The notes under the pieces were generated by a model. The model searched no databases. It was given only the letters and a program-made list of their open reading frames with translations, and had not been told where the DNA came from. The position numbers and the translations under genes were made by a program. From the NCBI GenBank assembly GCA_030348875.1, contig JAUCEP010000002.1, forward strand, positions 637,001 to 701,000: DNA of 64,000 nucleotides. Direction: 5' to 3'. Source of the stretch: Ureibacillus composti (GTDB lineage Bacteria > Bacillota > Bacilli > Bacillales_A > Planococcaceae). This document shows, in pieces, positions 35,797 through 44,221 of the stretch (position 1 is the stretch's first letter; every line of letters begins with the position of its first letter).

Positions 35797-36750
35797 ATGA
35801 AAAAAATAATCGTGACGGGGGCATTAGGTCAGATTGGTTCTGAACTGACAGTGATGTTAAGTGAGTTATATGGTCAGGAAAATGTATTAGCAACTGATAT
35901 AAGAAAAGTGCCAAATACAGTGGGTCCTTTCGAAGTATTAGATGTAATGGACGGTAAACGAATGTATGAATTAGCCAAGGATTTTGGTGCAGATACAATT
36001 ATTCATATGGCAGCATTACTTTCTGCAACAGCAGAAAAAAATCCACAGTTTGCTTGGAATTTAAATATGGGGGGACTAATGAACGCGTTAGAAGTTGCTC
36101 GTGAGTTAGACTTACAATTTTTCACTCCAAGTTCAATTGGTGCATTTGGTCCTACAACACCAAAGGACAATACACCGCAGGATACGTTACAAAGACCGAC
36201 AACTATGTATGGGGTTAATAAAGTAGCAGGGGAGCTACTTTGTGATTATTATTTCACTCGATTTGGAGTCGATACAAGGGGAGTTAGGTTCCCAGGATTA
36301 ATTTCATATGTAACGCCTCCTGGTGGTGGGACGACAGATTATGCGGTAGAGATCTATTACAAAGCGATAGAGGAAGGACGCTACACCTCTTATATTGCTG
36401 AAGGGACATACATGGATATGATGTATATGCCTGATGCGTTACAAGCAATCGTTGATTTAATGGAAGCAGATGGTTCAAAGTTGAAACATCGTAATGCATT
36501 TAATATTTCGGCAATGAGTTTCGAACCATCTCAAATCGCAATAGAAATTCAAAAACAAATTCCATCATTCAAAATAGATTATAATGTAGATCCTGTACGT
36601 CAAACTATTGCTGACAGTTGGCCAAACGCGATTGATTCATCTGCAGCAGTAGAAGAGTGGGGCTTTAAAACTCAATTCGATTTAGAAAAAATGACGATTG
36701 ATATGTTAGATCAATTAAAACGAAAATTGAATAAAAGAGCAATTTCGTAA
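35797..36750 (+). CDS. L-threonine 3-dehydrogenase, short-chain (epimerase-like) type
   Basis: The 317-residue protein of the extended short-chain dehydrogenase family has the NAD motif GALGQIGSE at residues 8-16 and the catalytic pair in [31 protein letters not shown] is typical of the non-zinc threonine dehydrogenases found in Staphylococcus and Flavobacterium. It would make 2-amino-3-oxobutyrate, the substrate of Kbl (18309). GAGGAGGG precedes the ATG at 35797. A sugar-nucleotide epimerase role is unlikely because of the GGGTTDYA block. Confidence 0.88.
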   Translation: MKKIIVTGALGQIGSELTVMLSELYGQENVLATDIRKVPNTVGPFEVLDVMDGKRMYELAKDFGADTIIHMAALLSATAEKNPQFAWNLNMGGLMNALEVARELDLQFFTPSSIGAFGPTTPKDNTPQDTLQRPTTMYGVNKVAGELLCDYYFTRFGVDTRGVRFPGLISYVTPPGGGTTDYAVEIYYKAIEEGRYTSYIAEGTYMDMMYMPDALQAIVDLMEADGSKLKHRNAFNISAMSFEPSQIAIEIQKQIPSFKIDYNVDPVRQTIADSWPNAIDSSAAVEEWGFKTQFDLEKMTIDMLDQLKRKLNKRAIS

Positions 36751-36772
36751 AATAGGTTTTGTTAAAGTACTA

Positions 36773-36942
36773 TGTTGATTTCCGTTACAGCGGACGCTTA
36801 TCCAGGGCTAAGCCTGAGCCTCCTCGGTTTGCTTAGGCAAGCCTGTGGGGTCTCGACTTTCTGGCTATTCCCGCAGGAAGCTTTGCTCTGTAGCGAAAGG
36901 CAAAGCTGACAGCTACACTCGCCACCTTCACTTCAATCAACA
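36773..36942. repeat. 170-bp intergenic element with 8-bp terminal inverted repeats
   Basis: TGTTGATT (36773-36780) and AATCAACA (36935-36942) bound a GC-richer segment with internal pairs such as GGCTAAGCCTGAGCC and CTTAGGCAAGCC. Its inner blocks (GCGGACGCTT, GCCTCCTCGG, GGGGTCTC, CCCGCAGGA) recall a dispersed intergenic repeat seen in many Bacillaceae and Planococcaceae. It carries no gene. Confidence 0.7.
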
Positions 36943-36987
36943 ATTGATGTAATTATTAACAGTGAATGATAACAAATCCAATCCAAA

Positions 36988-37028
36988 ATAAAAGGCTAGG
37001 GGAAAGAAAAATTTCCCCTAGCCTCTTT
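36988..37028. terminator. Bidirectional terminator between tdh-like gene and trpA
   Basis: AGGCTAGGGGAAA and TTTCCCCTAGCCT form a perfect 13-bp stem. T runs occur on the minus strand (end of trp operon) and loosely on the plus strand. Confidence 0.88.
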
Positions 37029-37040
37029 TCGCTTTTTTAT

Positions 37041-37823
37041 TTACTTAACAAGTGCTGTCTTTGAAGCTTTTACAAGTGTTTCAATAGTTGCCCAATCGTT
37101 CTTCGCTAAACTATCCACGATTTTACTACCAACAATAACACCGCTACAAAATGAACCAAAATTCTTCACTTGTTCAGATGTTGAAATACCAAAGCCAGCT
37201 AAGACAGGGGTATCTGTATAAGTTTGAATCGTTTTAAAATGTTCGGCAAGGTCTTTTTGGAATGAAGAGCGAGCCCCTGTAATCCCATTAACCGTTACTG
37301 CATAAATAAAGCCTTCACTTGCCTTTGTTAATCGTTCAATACGCTCCGGTGTACTTGTTAAAGAAACAAGTTGGACAAGGTCAATCCCTCCATTTTTTAA
37401 GGCAGGGTGGACAATATCACGTTCTTCAAGAGGCATATCTGGAATAATGACGCCACGGATTCCAGCGTTTTTTGCATCAATAGCAAATTTTTCAGTTCCA
37501 TATGCAAGAATTGGGTTAAGATAAGTCATTGCTACAAGCGGAACAGTAATTTGATCGGCAAAGCTTGAAAGTGTTTCGATCACCTTTCGTAATGTCGTAC
37601 CTTCTGCTAATGCGCGTTCACCAGCAGCTTGAATCGTAGGACCATCTGCAACAGGATCTGTAAATGGAATCCCAACCTCAATTGCAGTTACACCTAGCTC
37701 TTGTAACTTAAGAATTGTTGGTTGTAAGGTTTCTAAACCACCATCGCCCGCCATAATGTAGGGAACAAATGCTTTATCGCCTTGAGCTGTAGTAGCAAGT
37801 ACTGCTTCTTTTAATTGACTCAT
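37041..37823 (-). CDS. trpA: Tryptophan synthase alpha subunit
   Basis: The 260-residue TIM barrel cleaves indole-3-glycerol phosphate to indole, which passes to TrpB. Signature stretches are [18 protein letters not shown], with the catalytic Glu and Asp, and [15 protein letters not shown]. It is the last gene of trpDCFBA and overlaps trpB by 4 bp (ATGA), so the two subunits are translationally coupled. Confidence 0.97.
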   Translation of the reverse strand: MSQLKEAVLATTAQGDKAFVPYIMAGDGGLETLQPTILKLQELGVTAIEVGIPFTDPVADGPTIQAAGERALAEGTTLRKVIETLSSFADQITVPLVAMTYLNPILAYGTEKFAIDAKNAGIRGVIIPDMPLEERDIVHPALKNGGIDLVQLVSLTSTPERIERLTKASEGFIYAVTVNGITGARSSFQKDLAEHFKTIQTYTDTPVLAGFGISTSEQVKNFGSFCSGVIVGSKIVDSLAKNDWATIETLVKASKTALVK

Positions 37824-39010
37824 CCTAATTCACCTCCAAATGCTTCGTGAAATGTATGCACGTCTTTATCTCCACGACCTGATAAACAAACCACAAGAAT
37901 CTCATCTTTTGACATTGTTTCTGCTAGTTTAGAAGCATAATAAACTGCATGTGCACTTTCTAACGCAGGGAGAATGCCTTCAGTGCGGCAGAGCAACTTC
38001 ACACCTTGTAATGCTTCTTCATCTGTTACAGTACCGTATGTTGCGCGGCCGATTTCATGAAGGTAGCAGTGTTCTGGTCCAACACCAGGGTAGTCAAGGC
38101 CTGCAGAAATTGAATGTGCTTCTTGAACAAAACCGTCTTCATCTTGTAATAAATACATAAAAGCACCGTGTAGGACACCAGTTTGCCCGCCTTGAATTGC
38201 CGCAGCGTGTTTACCTGTTTCGATTCCTTTTCCGGCAGCTTCCACACCGATTAAACGGACGTCGGAATCCTCAACGAATGGGTAAAACATTCCAATTGAA
38301 TTACTTCCTCCACCAACGCAAGCGACAACCGTATCTGGAAGGCGATTCTCTAATGCTAAAATTTGTTCTCTTGTTTCATCACCAATCACACGTTGGAAGT
38401 CACGAACAATTGTAGGGAATGGGTGAGGGCCCATCGCTGAACCTAAAATGTAGTGCGTATCTTCAATATTTGTTACCCAGTGACGAAGCGCTTCATTGAC
38501 AGCATCTTTTAAAGTGGAAGAGCCAGAATCAACTGAAACTACTTTAGTACCGAGTAACTCCATACGGAAAACGTTTAACGCTTGACGTTTGATGTCTTCT
38601 GCTCCCATGTAGACGATACATTCTAAGTCTAGCAATGCACAAGCTGTTGCTGTAGCCACACCATGTTGTCCTGCACCAGTTTCAGCGACAATCTTTTTCT
38701 TACCCATACGTTTTGCAAGTAATGCCTGACCAAGGGCGTTATTGATTTTATGTGCACCAGTATGATTTAAATCTTCACGCTTTAAATAGATTTTTGCACC
38801 GCCACAATGTTCTGTTAAACGTTCCGCAAAGTAAAGTGGTGTTTCGCGACCCACATAATTTTTCAAATAATAACGAAGTTCGTTTTGGAAATCTTCGTCG
38901 TCTTTATATTGATCATAAGCTTCATCTAGTTCCTTTAAAGCTGTCATTAATGTTTCTGGAACAAATTGACCACCAAATCGGCCAAATCGACCTTTTACAG
39001 TTGTTGTCAT
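37820..39010 (-). CDS. trpB: Tryptophan synthase beta subunit
   Basis: The 396-residue PLP enzyme joins indole and serine to tryptophan. It has the PLP lysine in [23 protein letters not shown], and the phosphate-binding GGGSNS. Length and order are those of TrpB1. It begins 27 bp after trpF with GGAGTGAAA as ribosome site and overlaps trpA by 4 bp. Confidence 0.97.
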   Translation of the reverse strand: MTTTVKGRFGRFGGQFVPETLMTALKELDEAYDQYKDDEDFQNELRYYLKNYVGRETPLYFAERLTEHCGGAKIYLKREDLNHTGAHKINNALGQALLAKRMGKKKIVAETGAGQHGVATATACALLDLECIVYMGAEDIKRQALNVFRMELLGTKVVSVDSGSSTLKDAVNEALRHWVTNIEDTHYILGSAMGPHPFPTIVRDFQRVIGDETREQILALENRLPDTVVACVGGGSNSIGMFYPFVEDSDVRLIGVEAAGKGIETGKHAAAIQGGQTGVLHGAFMYLLQDEDGFVQEAHSISAGLDYPGVGPEHCYLHEIGRATYGTVTDEEALQGVKLLCRTEGILPALESAHAVYYASKLAETMSKDEILVVCLSGRGDKDVHTFHEAFGGELG

Positions 39011-39037
39011 GTAATTTTCACTCCTTTTTAATTGTTG

Positions 39038-39664
39038 TTACGCTTTTAATGAAGAATGTTCTTTTTTTGCTGCTAAGATAAATTCTTTAATTAACTTACT
39101 GTCTTTCTGTCCATTACTTTCTACACCGCTTGAAACATCAACACCAAAGGGGCGGACTTGCTCGATTGCACGACCAACATTTTCGCTATTTAATCCACCT
39201 GCAAGGATGATACGGTCTTTTGAAATCGAAAGTTGCTCTAACAATGACCAGTCAAAAACGTTTCCGCTTCCACCTGAATAGTCAGTTCCAGGTGCATCAA
39301 ATAAATAATAATCGACATCATATTTACTTGCTTTTTCAACATCCTCATAGCCACGAATAGAAAACGCCTTAATGGACGGGTAGCCCAATTTTTTAATAAA
39401 CTCAGCATCTTCTGTACCGTGATATTGAACGTAATCAAGTCCAACTTTTTCTACCGCTTCACGTACTTCCAGTTCTGTTGGATTAACAAAAACTCCAACT
39501 CTTTTAACGTGAGGGGGAACTAGTATAGCTAGATCTTCAGCACGTTTAACTGAAATTCTCCTTTTACTAGGGGCGAACATAAAACCAATCCAAGTGGCAC
39601 CGGCTTCTACAGCTGATTGCACATGTATTTCTTCTTTTAAACCACAAATCTTTACATTTACCAT
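39038..39664 (-). CDS. trpF: Phosphoribosylanthranilate isomerase
   Basis: The 208-residue TIM barrel has KICGL with the catalytic cysteine near residue 7, FMFAPSKRRIS, and the catalytic aspartate in YLFDA. It converts phosphoribosylanthranilate to the ribulose form. It starts 3 bp after trpC. Confidence 0.95.
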   Translation of the reverse strand: MVNVKICGLKEEIHVQSAVEAGATWIGFMFAPSKRRISVKRAEDLAILVPPHVKRVGVFVNPTELEVREAVEKVGLDYVQYHGTEDAEFIKKLGYPSIKAFSIRGYEDVEKASKYDVDYYLFDAPGTDYSGGSGNVFDWSLLEQLSISKDRIILAGGLNSENVGRAIEQVRPFGVDVSSGVESNGQKDSKLIKEFILAAKKEHSSLKA

Positions 39665-39667
39665 TAC

Positions 39668-40459
39668 TTACTTCACGACACTTTCAGAAAGGGGAACTTG
39701 GAAGGCTCTTAATGTTTCCTCTACTGTTCCGCTTCGCATTAGGGATTCGCCAACTAGTACTCCACGCGCACCGACACTAGCTACACGAGTTGCATCTTCC
39801 GAATTCCAAATACCACTCTCACTAATAAAGGCAATGTCGGGAATAGAGTTAATGCGCTCAGCTAGTTGTTCCGTTTGAGCTAAGTCTACATTAAATGTTT
39901 TTAAATCACGGTTATTAACACCGATGATTCTTGGTTGAATGGCTAATGCGCGTTCAAGTTCTTCGGCATTATGTACTTCAACTAGAACGTCTAACTCTAA
40001 ATTTGTTGCGTAGTCGTAAAGTGATTTTAGATTTTTATCATCCAGTGCTGCGACAATTAGAAGTACAACTGATGCACCTGCTGCTTTTGCATAATCAATT
40101 TGAACTGGATCCATTACAAAATCCTTACAAAGAACCGGGATGTCAACTGTATTTGCAACGTTGGCCAAGTCTTCAAAAGAACCTTTAAAGAACTTTTCTT
40201 CTGTCAATACTGAAATACAAATGGCACCTGCATTTTCATATTTTTTTGCTTGTTCTATTGGATCAGCACCTTCAGCGATGAGTCCTTTAGAAGGCGAAGC
40301 GCGTTTCATCTCTGAAATAATTTGAAGCGTATTAGATTTCCGCAATGCATCATATAAAGAAACACGTTTTTTTGGCTGAATATTAAATTTAGGCTCATTT
40401 TCTTTCATTGAAGGTAGAAGTGTTGCTTTGTGATCTAAGATTGTTTGTAAGATAGTCAT
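39668..40459 (-). CDS. trpC: Indole-3-glycerol phosphate synthase
   Basis: The 263-residue TIM barrel has SEMKRASPSKG, VLCKDFVMDP and IIGVNNRDLKTF, the standard catalytic and phosphate-binding blocks. It closes the indole ring from the TrpF product. It overlaps trpD by 4 bp (ATGA). Confidence 0.96.
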   Translation of the reverse strand: MTILQTILDHKATLLPSMKENEPKFNIQPKKRVSLYDALRKSNTLQIISEMKRASPSKGLIAEGADPIEQAKKYENAGAICISVLTEEKFFKGSFEDLANVANTVDIPVLCKDFVMDPVQIDYAKAAGASVVLLIVAALDDKNLKSLYDYATNLELDVLVEVHNAEELERALAIQPRIIGVNNRDLKTFNVDLAQTEQLAERINSIPDIAFISESGIWNSEDATRVASVGARGVLVGESLMRSGTVEETLRAFQVPLSESVVK

Positions 40460-41493
40460 AGTGCTGTACGCTCCTTTAAAAGTTCTTGGCTAAATTCAAT
40501 CACTGCATCAAGCTTTGTTAGTGCACGGCCTGATAGAATACTTTCACGTGCGATATCAACACCGTCTTTAATTGTTTCGGCAATACCATATGCAAAGAAA
40601 CCTAGCGCTGAATTTAATAACACCGCATCAAAGTATGCACTTTCTTTTCCTTTTAATAATTCTCTTAAAATAACTGCATTTTCCTCTGGTGACCCTCCAC
40701 GAAGTGCAGACACAGGGGCAGGGGATAAACCAAGATCGTCAAGATTTAATGTGAAAGGTGTAATTTCACCATTTTCAAGTAGAGCTAATTTATTGCCATG
40801 ATCAAGAGAAGCTTCATCCATGCCTTGTGTTCCCGAAACGACAACTGCACGTTCTCGACCTAAAATGCGTAATACGTCAGCGTAATCACTAACAAGTTCA
40901 GGACGATTAATGCCAACAATTTGTGTTGTCAAGTTCACAGGGTTTGTTAATGGACCTACCATATTAAAAATTGTTGTTTTTCCGATTTCTCTACGAATTT
41001 CACCAATTCGTTTTAGTTTAGGATGTACGTTCGGCGCATAAAGGAAAGTGATTCCTTCTTGCTTAAGTAAATTGATTGAATCCTGGGTAGTGAATTCAGT
41101 ATGAATACCTAACGCCTGTAACACATCTGAACTACCTGAACTACTTGAGATTTTTCGATTACCATGTTTTGTAACAGATACACCATTCGCGGCAAGGACA
41201 ATTGCAGATGTTGTACTAATGTTAAAGGTTTTTAATCCATCTCCACCTGTACCGCAGTTATCAATATATTTTCCTTCTGGAACAGGTACAGTTAAGGCAT
41301 GTGATTTCATAACAGTTGCAAGTGCTGCAATTTCATCAGCCGTTTCACCTTTAGAACTTAAAGCTAGTAAAAAATCTTTAATATCTTCTTTTGGCGTTTC
41401 TTCGTTAAATACTAGTTCACATGCATTAACCATTTCTTCAAAGGCTAAATTTTCATTTTGTTTCACTTGATTTGTAAAGAATTGAATATTCAT
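40456..41493 (-). CDS. trpD: Anthranilate phosphoribosyltransferase
   Basis: The 345-residue enzyme transfers phosphoribosyl to anthranilate. DNCGTGGDGLKTFN binds PRPP, and VTKHGNRKISSSSGSSD and NMVGPLTNP are the other family blocks. AGGAGG lies 9 bp before the ATG. It is the first structural gene after the T-box leader; trpE and trpG, which make anthranilate, are not present here. Confidence 0.96.
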   Translation of the reverse strand: MNIQFFTNQVKQNENLAFEEMVNACELVFNEETPKEDIKDFLLALSSKGETADEIAALATVMKSHALTVPVPEGKYIDNCGTGGDGLKTFNISTTSAIVLAANGVSVTKHGNRKISSSSGSSDVLQALGIHTEFTTQDSINLLKQEGITFLYAPNVHPKLKRIGEIRREIGKTTIFNMVGPLTNPVNLTTQIVGINRPELVSDYADVLRILGRERAVVVSGTQGMDEASLDHGNKLALLENGEITPFTLNLDDLGLSPAPVSALRGGSPEENAVILRELLKGKESAYFDAVLLNSALGFFAYGIAETIKDGVDIARESILSGRALTKLDAVIEFSQELLKERTAL

Positions 41494-41526
41494 CTCTTTT
41501 ATCCTCCTAAAAGTAAAATAGAGGTT

Positions 41527-41670
41527 TAGACAAGTGAGAAAAGTGGAGCGCGTTTGCCCAGCCGCGACAAGCGCTGGAAACTTCCGAGAAGCATGCTTGC
41601 ATGCGTAGGAGGAAGTTGAAGCGACCTCAAGCGGCTAACGCGCGCAACTAGACAAGTGAGAAAAGTGGAG
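41527..41670. repeat. Hairpin-module element with 22-bp direct repeats, inside the trp transcription unit
   Basis: TAGACAAGTGAGAAAAGTGG begins a 22-bp direct repeat at 41527-41548 and 41649-41670. Between them are GCGCG arms (41549 and about 41639), AGCGCTGGA and a hairpin CTTCC-GAGAAGCATGCTTGCATGC-GGAAG. The same modules recur at 59239-59793. It lies between the T-box terminator and trpD, so it must be transcribed in the trp mRNA. Confidence 0.85.
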
Positions 41671-41690
41671 AAGTGGTCAATTTTTGGATA

Positions 41691-42053
41691 AAAAAAGTCC
41701 TCTACAAAAGGGATCACCTTTTGTAGAGGACGATTTGCTACCGCGTTGCCACCTCTATTGAAGTAAGACTAGTTACTTCCACTTGGTGTGTTTAACCAAA
41801 TAGATATCAGTTAAAACACTTCCTTATAACGTAGGAAAGACGTCAGCTAACAAACGCCAGCTGCTCTCATAAGACCCATTCACGAAAATGAATGCACTAG
41901 TTTCCACCATCCACTAGCTCTCTTTGCCATTCACTTTTCGCTACTATTCTTATTCATCAATTTTTCTCAGCTATTCTCATCTAAACTAGGCTCATCTTGC
42001 TCAAACGGTGGTTACGCTACCGTAACCTGCTACCGTATCCGAACAATTTATTA
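41691..42053 (-). promoter_or_regulatory. Tryptophan T-box leader of trpDCFBA
   Basis: On the minus strand the leader shows the distal stem I pattern AGAGAGCT...GGTGGAAAC, a specifier TGG (Trp) in GTGAATGGGTC at 41876-41878, and the T-box core GGTGGCAACGCGG (41741-41753). A terminator GTCCTCTACAAAAG...CTTTTGTAGAGGAC then leads into TTTTTTT (41691-41731). The tRNA-pairing bases TGGC fit a GCCA end, as expected for tRNA-Trp with G73. Uncharged tRNA-Trp should stabilise the antiterminator and allow trp expression. An extra hairpin GGTTACG/CGTAACC stands near the 5' end (42009-42026). Confidence 0.93.
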
Positions 42054-42059
42054 ACTATG

Positions 42060-42088
42060 ATTGTAAACTTAAATTTTTTCGTTGTCAA
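42060..42088 (-). promoter_or_regulatory. Sigma-A promoter of the trp leader
   Basis: On the minus strand TTGACA (42083-42088), 17 bp, TACAAT (42060-42065). The expected start is near 42053, giving a leader of about 560 nt before trpD. Confidence 0.8.
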
Positions 42089-42163
42089 TGTTTTCAGAAT
42101 ATAATTAACCCTTGCTAATTAATCTATGAAGTTGGGGTTATAGATATGTGCGTACCATTTAAA

Positions 42164-42196
42164 TGAAAAAACCGAGAACAAAATTTGCTCTCGGCT
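42164..42196 (-). terminator. Terminator of queT
   Basis: On the minus strand CCGAGAGCA and TGTTCTCGG flank an AT loop, followed by six T, 7 bp after queT. Confidence 0.9.
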
Positions 42197-42202
42197 TATA
42201 CG

Positions 42203-42685
42203 TTAAATTAAATCTTTGAAATTTAAACGTTTATTTAATAGGTGGAAAATTGGTACACCTACAGCTAACACAACGAACTCACCAACAGCACATGTAAACC
42301 ATGTCCATAAGAATGGTAATTCAAGTGCAAGGTTTAGTTCAAACGCAATGATAAACATCGTACAAGTAAATAGGAATGAATTGATGATCATGCGTAGTAC
42401 TGTGTTTTTCACAAACTTACAAATCAAAATAAAGATTGCAAGAGTGATAATGGAATGCCCGACCCCAAACACTAAATCGTATAGCCCGAGTGGGGAAAAT
42501 AGATTCGCAATAAAAACACCTAATACAACGCCCAGCATGTAGCGTGGGTTAAATGCAACTAAATGGTTAAACATTTCGGATACACGAAATTGAATCTCTG
42601 TAAAACCAAATGGTGCTACAAGCATTGTAACGGCGATATAAAGGGCTGCAATGATCCCTGTTGTTGCTAAAAATTTTACCTTCAT
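42203..42685 (-). CDS. queT: QueT family queuosine-precursor transporter
   Basis: The 160-residue membrane protein has about five helices. GFTEIQFRVSEMFNHLVAFNPRY near residue 30 and LFSPLGLYDLVFG near residue 65 are typical of QueT, the substrate-binding S component of energy-coupling factor transporters for queuine precursors. It sits directly behind a preQ1 riboswitch, which confirms the role. The ECF ATPases are encoded elsewhere. The ribosome site AAGGAG is part of the riboswitch tail. Confidence 0.93.
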   Translation of the reverse strand: MKVKFLATTGIIAALYIAVTMLVAPFGFTEIQFRVSEMFNHLVAFNPRYMLGVVLGVFIANLFSPLGLYDLVFGVGHSIITLAIFILICKFVKNTVLRMIINSFLFTCTMFIIAFELNLALELPFLWTWFTCAVGEFVVLAVGVPIFHLLNKRLNFKDLI

Positions 42686-42691
42686 ATTATA

Positions 42692-42731
42692 TACTCCTTA
42701 GTTTTTTTTCGTGGGATGGTTTCGAACCACG
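42692..42731 (-). promoter_or_regulatory. preQ1-I riboswitch
   Basis: On the minus strand CGTGG, TTCGAAA, CC, ATC, CCACG form the P1 hairpin and loop. The A-rich tail AAAAAAAACTAAGGAG follows, and its AAGG can pair with the loop CC to close the pseudoknot. This hides the ribosome site of queT when preQ1 is bound, so control is translational. Confidence 0.88.
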
Positions 42732-42988
42732 GCGCAAGCACACAAGAGATTATATTAACATAGCTATATAGGTATGTCAAAAAGACTAGTGGAACTGGTA
42801 AAGAAAAATAATAATATGATGAAATTATTGAGAATAAGAAATAATTCAAAAAAATTCACAGTATTTTCATTTTATTAAAATAACTTTTGTTTACTAGAGT
42901 TCCTAGCTGTTTAGCGATTTAAAGTGACAAATTAATATTGTAGATGTAGTAAAACATAAATCTAGTATTCAGAACATTCTTATTGTTA

Positions 42989-43017
42989 TTGACTACGAGA
43001 CTTTAGACATGTATTAT
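42989..43017 (+). promoter_or_regulatory. Sigma-A promoter of the ABC importer operon
   Basis: TTGACT (42989-42994), 17 bp, TATTAT (43012-43017). The gene starts 94 bp further on. The remaining intergenic sequence 42732-42988 is AT-rich and I see no T-box or riboswitch in it. Confidence 0.8.
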
Positions 43018-43110
43018 AGCGGTAAACTCGCACTTTTGTAAGAATAGTTACACAATTCAAAACTATTCGACCAGGGTTGTAGATTTATAGGATTATATGG
43101 GGGGAAAAGA

Positions 43111-44136
43111 ATGAAGAATAATATGAAAAAATTATCATTTCTACTATTCGGTTTAGTACTTTTACTAGCTGCATGTAGTGGCGGCGGTTCTGAAACGTCA
43201 ACTGAAACAGAAACTGAATCAAATTCAACAGGTGGCGAAGCAACAACTGAGGAATCTAAAACATTTAAAGTTGGGATTACACAAATTGTTGAACACCCAT
43301 CTTTAGATGCAGCAACTGATGGTTTTAAAGCAGCTCTTGAAGAGTCTGGATTAGATGTAGAGTTTGTAGAAAAGAATGCTCAAAACGATCAAAGTATGAA
43401 TACAACAATTGCACAAAACTTAGTAAGTGAAGGAGTAGATTTAATTTTTGCCAACTCAACACCTTCTGCCCAAGCTGCTAAAAGTGCAACAGCAGATATT
43501 CCAATCCTATTCACATCTGTAACGGATGCTGTAGGTGCTGAGTTAATTGAATCAATGGACGCACCAGGTGGAAATGTTACAGGTACAGTTGATTTACACC
43601 CAGATACAATTGCTAATACAGTAGCGTTCTTAAAAGATGAGTTAGGCGCTAAAAAAGTAGGGACAGTTTATAACACTGGTGAGCAAAACTCAGTAGCACA
43701 AGTTAAACAAGTGAAAACATTATTAGAAGAAGCTGGCATTGAACTTGTAGAAGCTGCGGTTTCAACATCAGCTGAAGTAAAAACTGCTACAGAATCATTA
43801 GTAGGTCAAGTAGATTCATTCTACATCATTACAGATAATACAGTTGTATCAGCTCTTGAGTCTGTAATTGATGTTGCAAATTCTAATCAACTTCCAGTAA
43901 TGGTAGGAGAATTAGACTCTGTTAAACGTGGTGGATTAGGTGCTTATGGTTTTGAGTACTATGATATCGGTTACGAAGCAGGTCAAATGGCTGTCAAAAT
44001 TTTAAAAGGGGAAGCTACACCTTCTGAAATTCCAGCTGCTTATCCAGCGAATTTAAAATTATTAATTAACAAAGCGACTGCAGATACTTTAGGTCTTGAA
44101 ATAAAAGACACTTGGAACGCAGAAGTAACAGAATAA
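43111..44136 (+). CDS. ABC transporter substrate-binding lipoprotein, TrpX-like
   Basis: The 341-residue lipoprotein has a signal ending at Cys22 (LAAC) and a Ser/Thr/Glu-rich linker. The mature domain is of the ABC_sub_bind family (FKVGITQIVEHPSLDAATDGFK, ANSTPSAQAAKSAT, LFTSVTDAVGAELI). In streptococci the matching TrpXYZ set is linked to tryptophan uptake. The nearby trp operon, 1.6 kb away, agrees with that, but no T-box is seen in front of these genes. The substrate is therefore an inference. GGGGGG lies about 7 bp before the ATG. Confidence 0.82.
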   Translation: MKNNMKKLSFLLFGLVLLLAACSGGGSETSTETETESNSTGGEATTEESKTFKVGITQIVEHPSLDAATDGFKAALEESGLDVEFVEKNAQNDQSMNTTIAQNLVSEGVDLIFANSTPSAQAAKSATADIPILFTSVTDAVGAELIESMDAPGGNVTGTVDLHPDTIANTVAFLKDELGAKKVGTVYNTGEQNSVAQVKQVKTLLEEAGIELVEAAVSTSAEVKTATESLVGQVDSFYIITDNTVVSALESVIDVANSNQLPVMVGELDSVKRGGLGAYGFEYYDIGYEAGQMAVKILKGEATPSEIPAAYPANLKLLINKATADTLGLEIKDTWNAEVTE

Positions 44137-44221
44137 AACAAAGCCTCAGGTTATGTGACAAAAGTTATAGTACACAAATTCAGTAAGCAAATTAGATTAA
44201 TAAATTAGGAGATGATTCAAC

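Noticed and set aside
41526-41717. 63-codon open frame on the minus strand
   Set aside because: It runs through the T-box terminator and the repeat element and has no ribosome site.
42732-43110. T-box or riboswitch before the TrpXYZ-like operon
   Set aside because: No GGTGG...CGCGG core and no terminator stem were found; only a good promoter is present.
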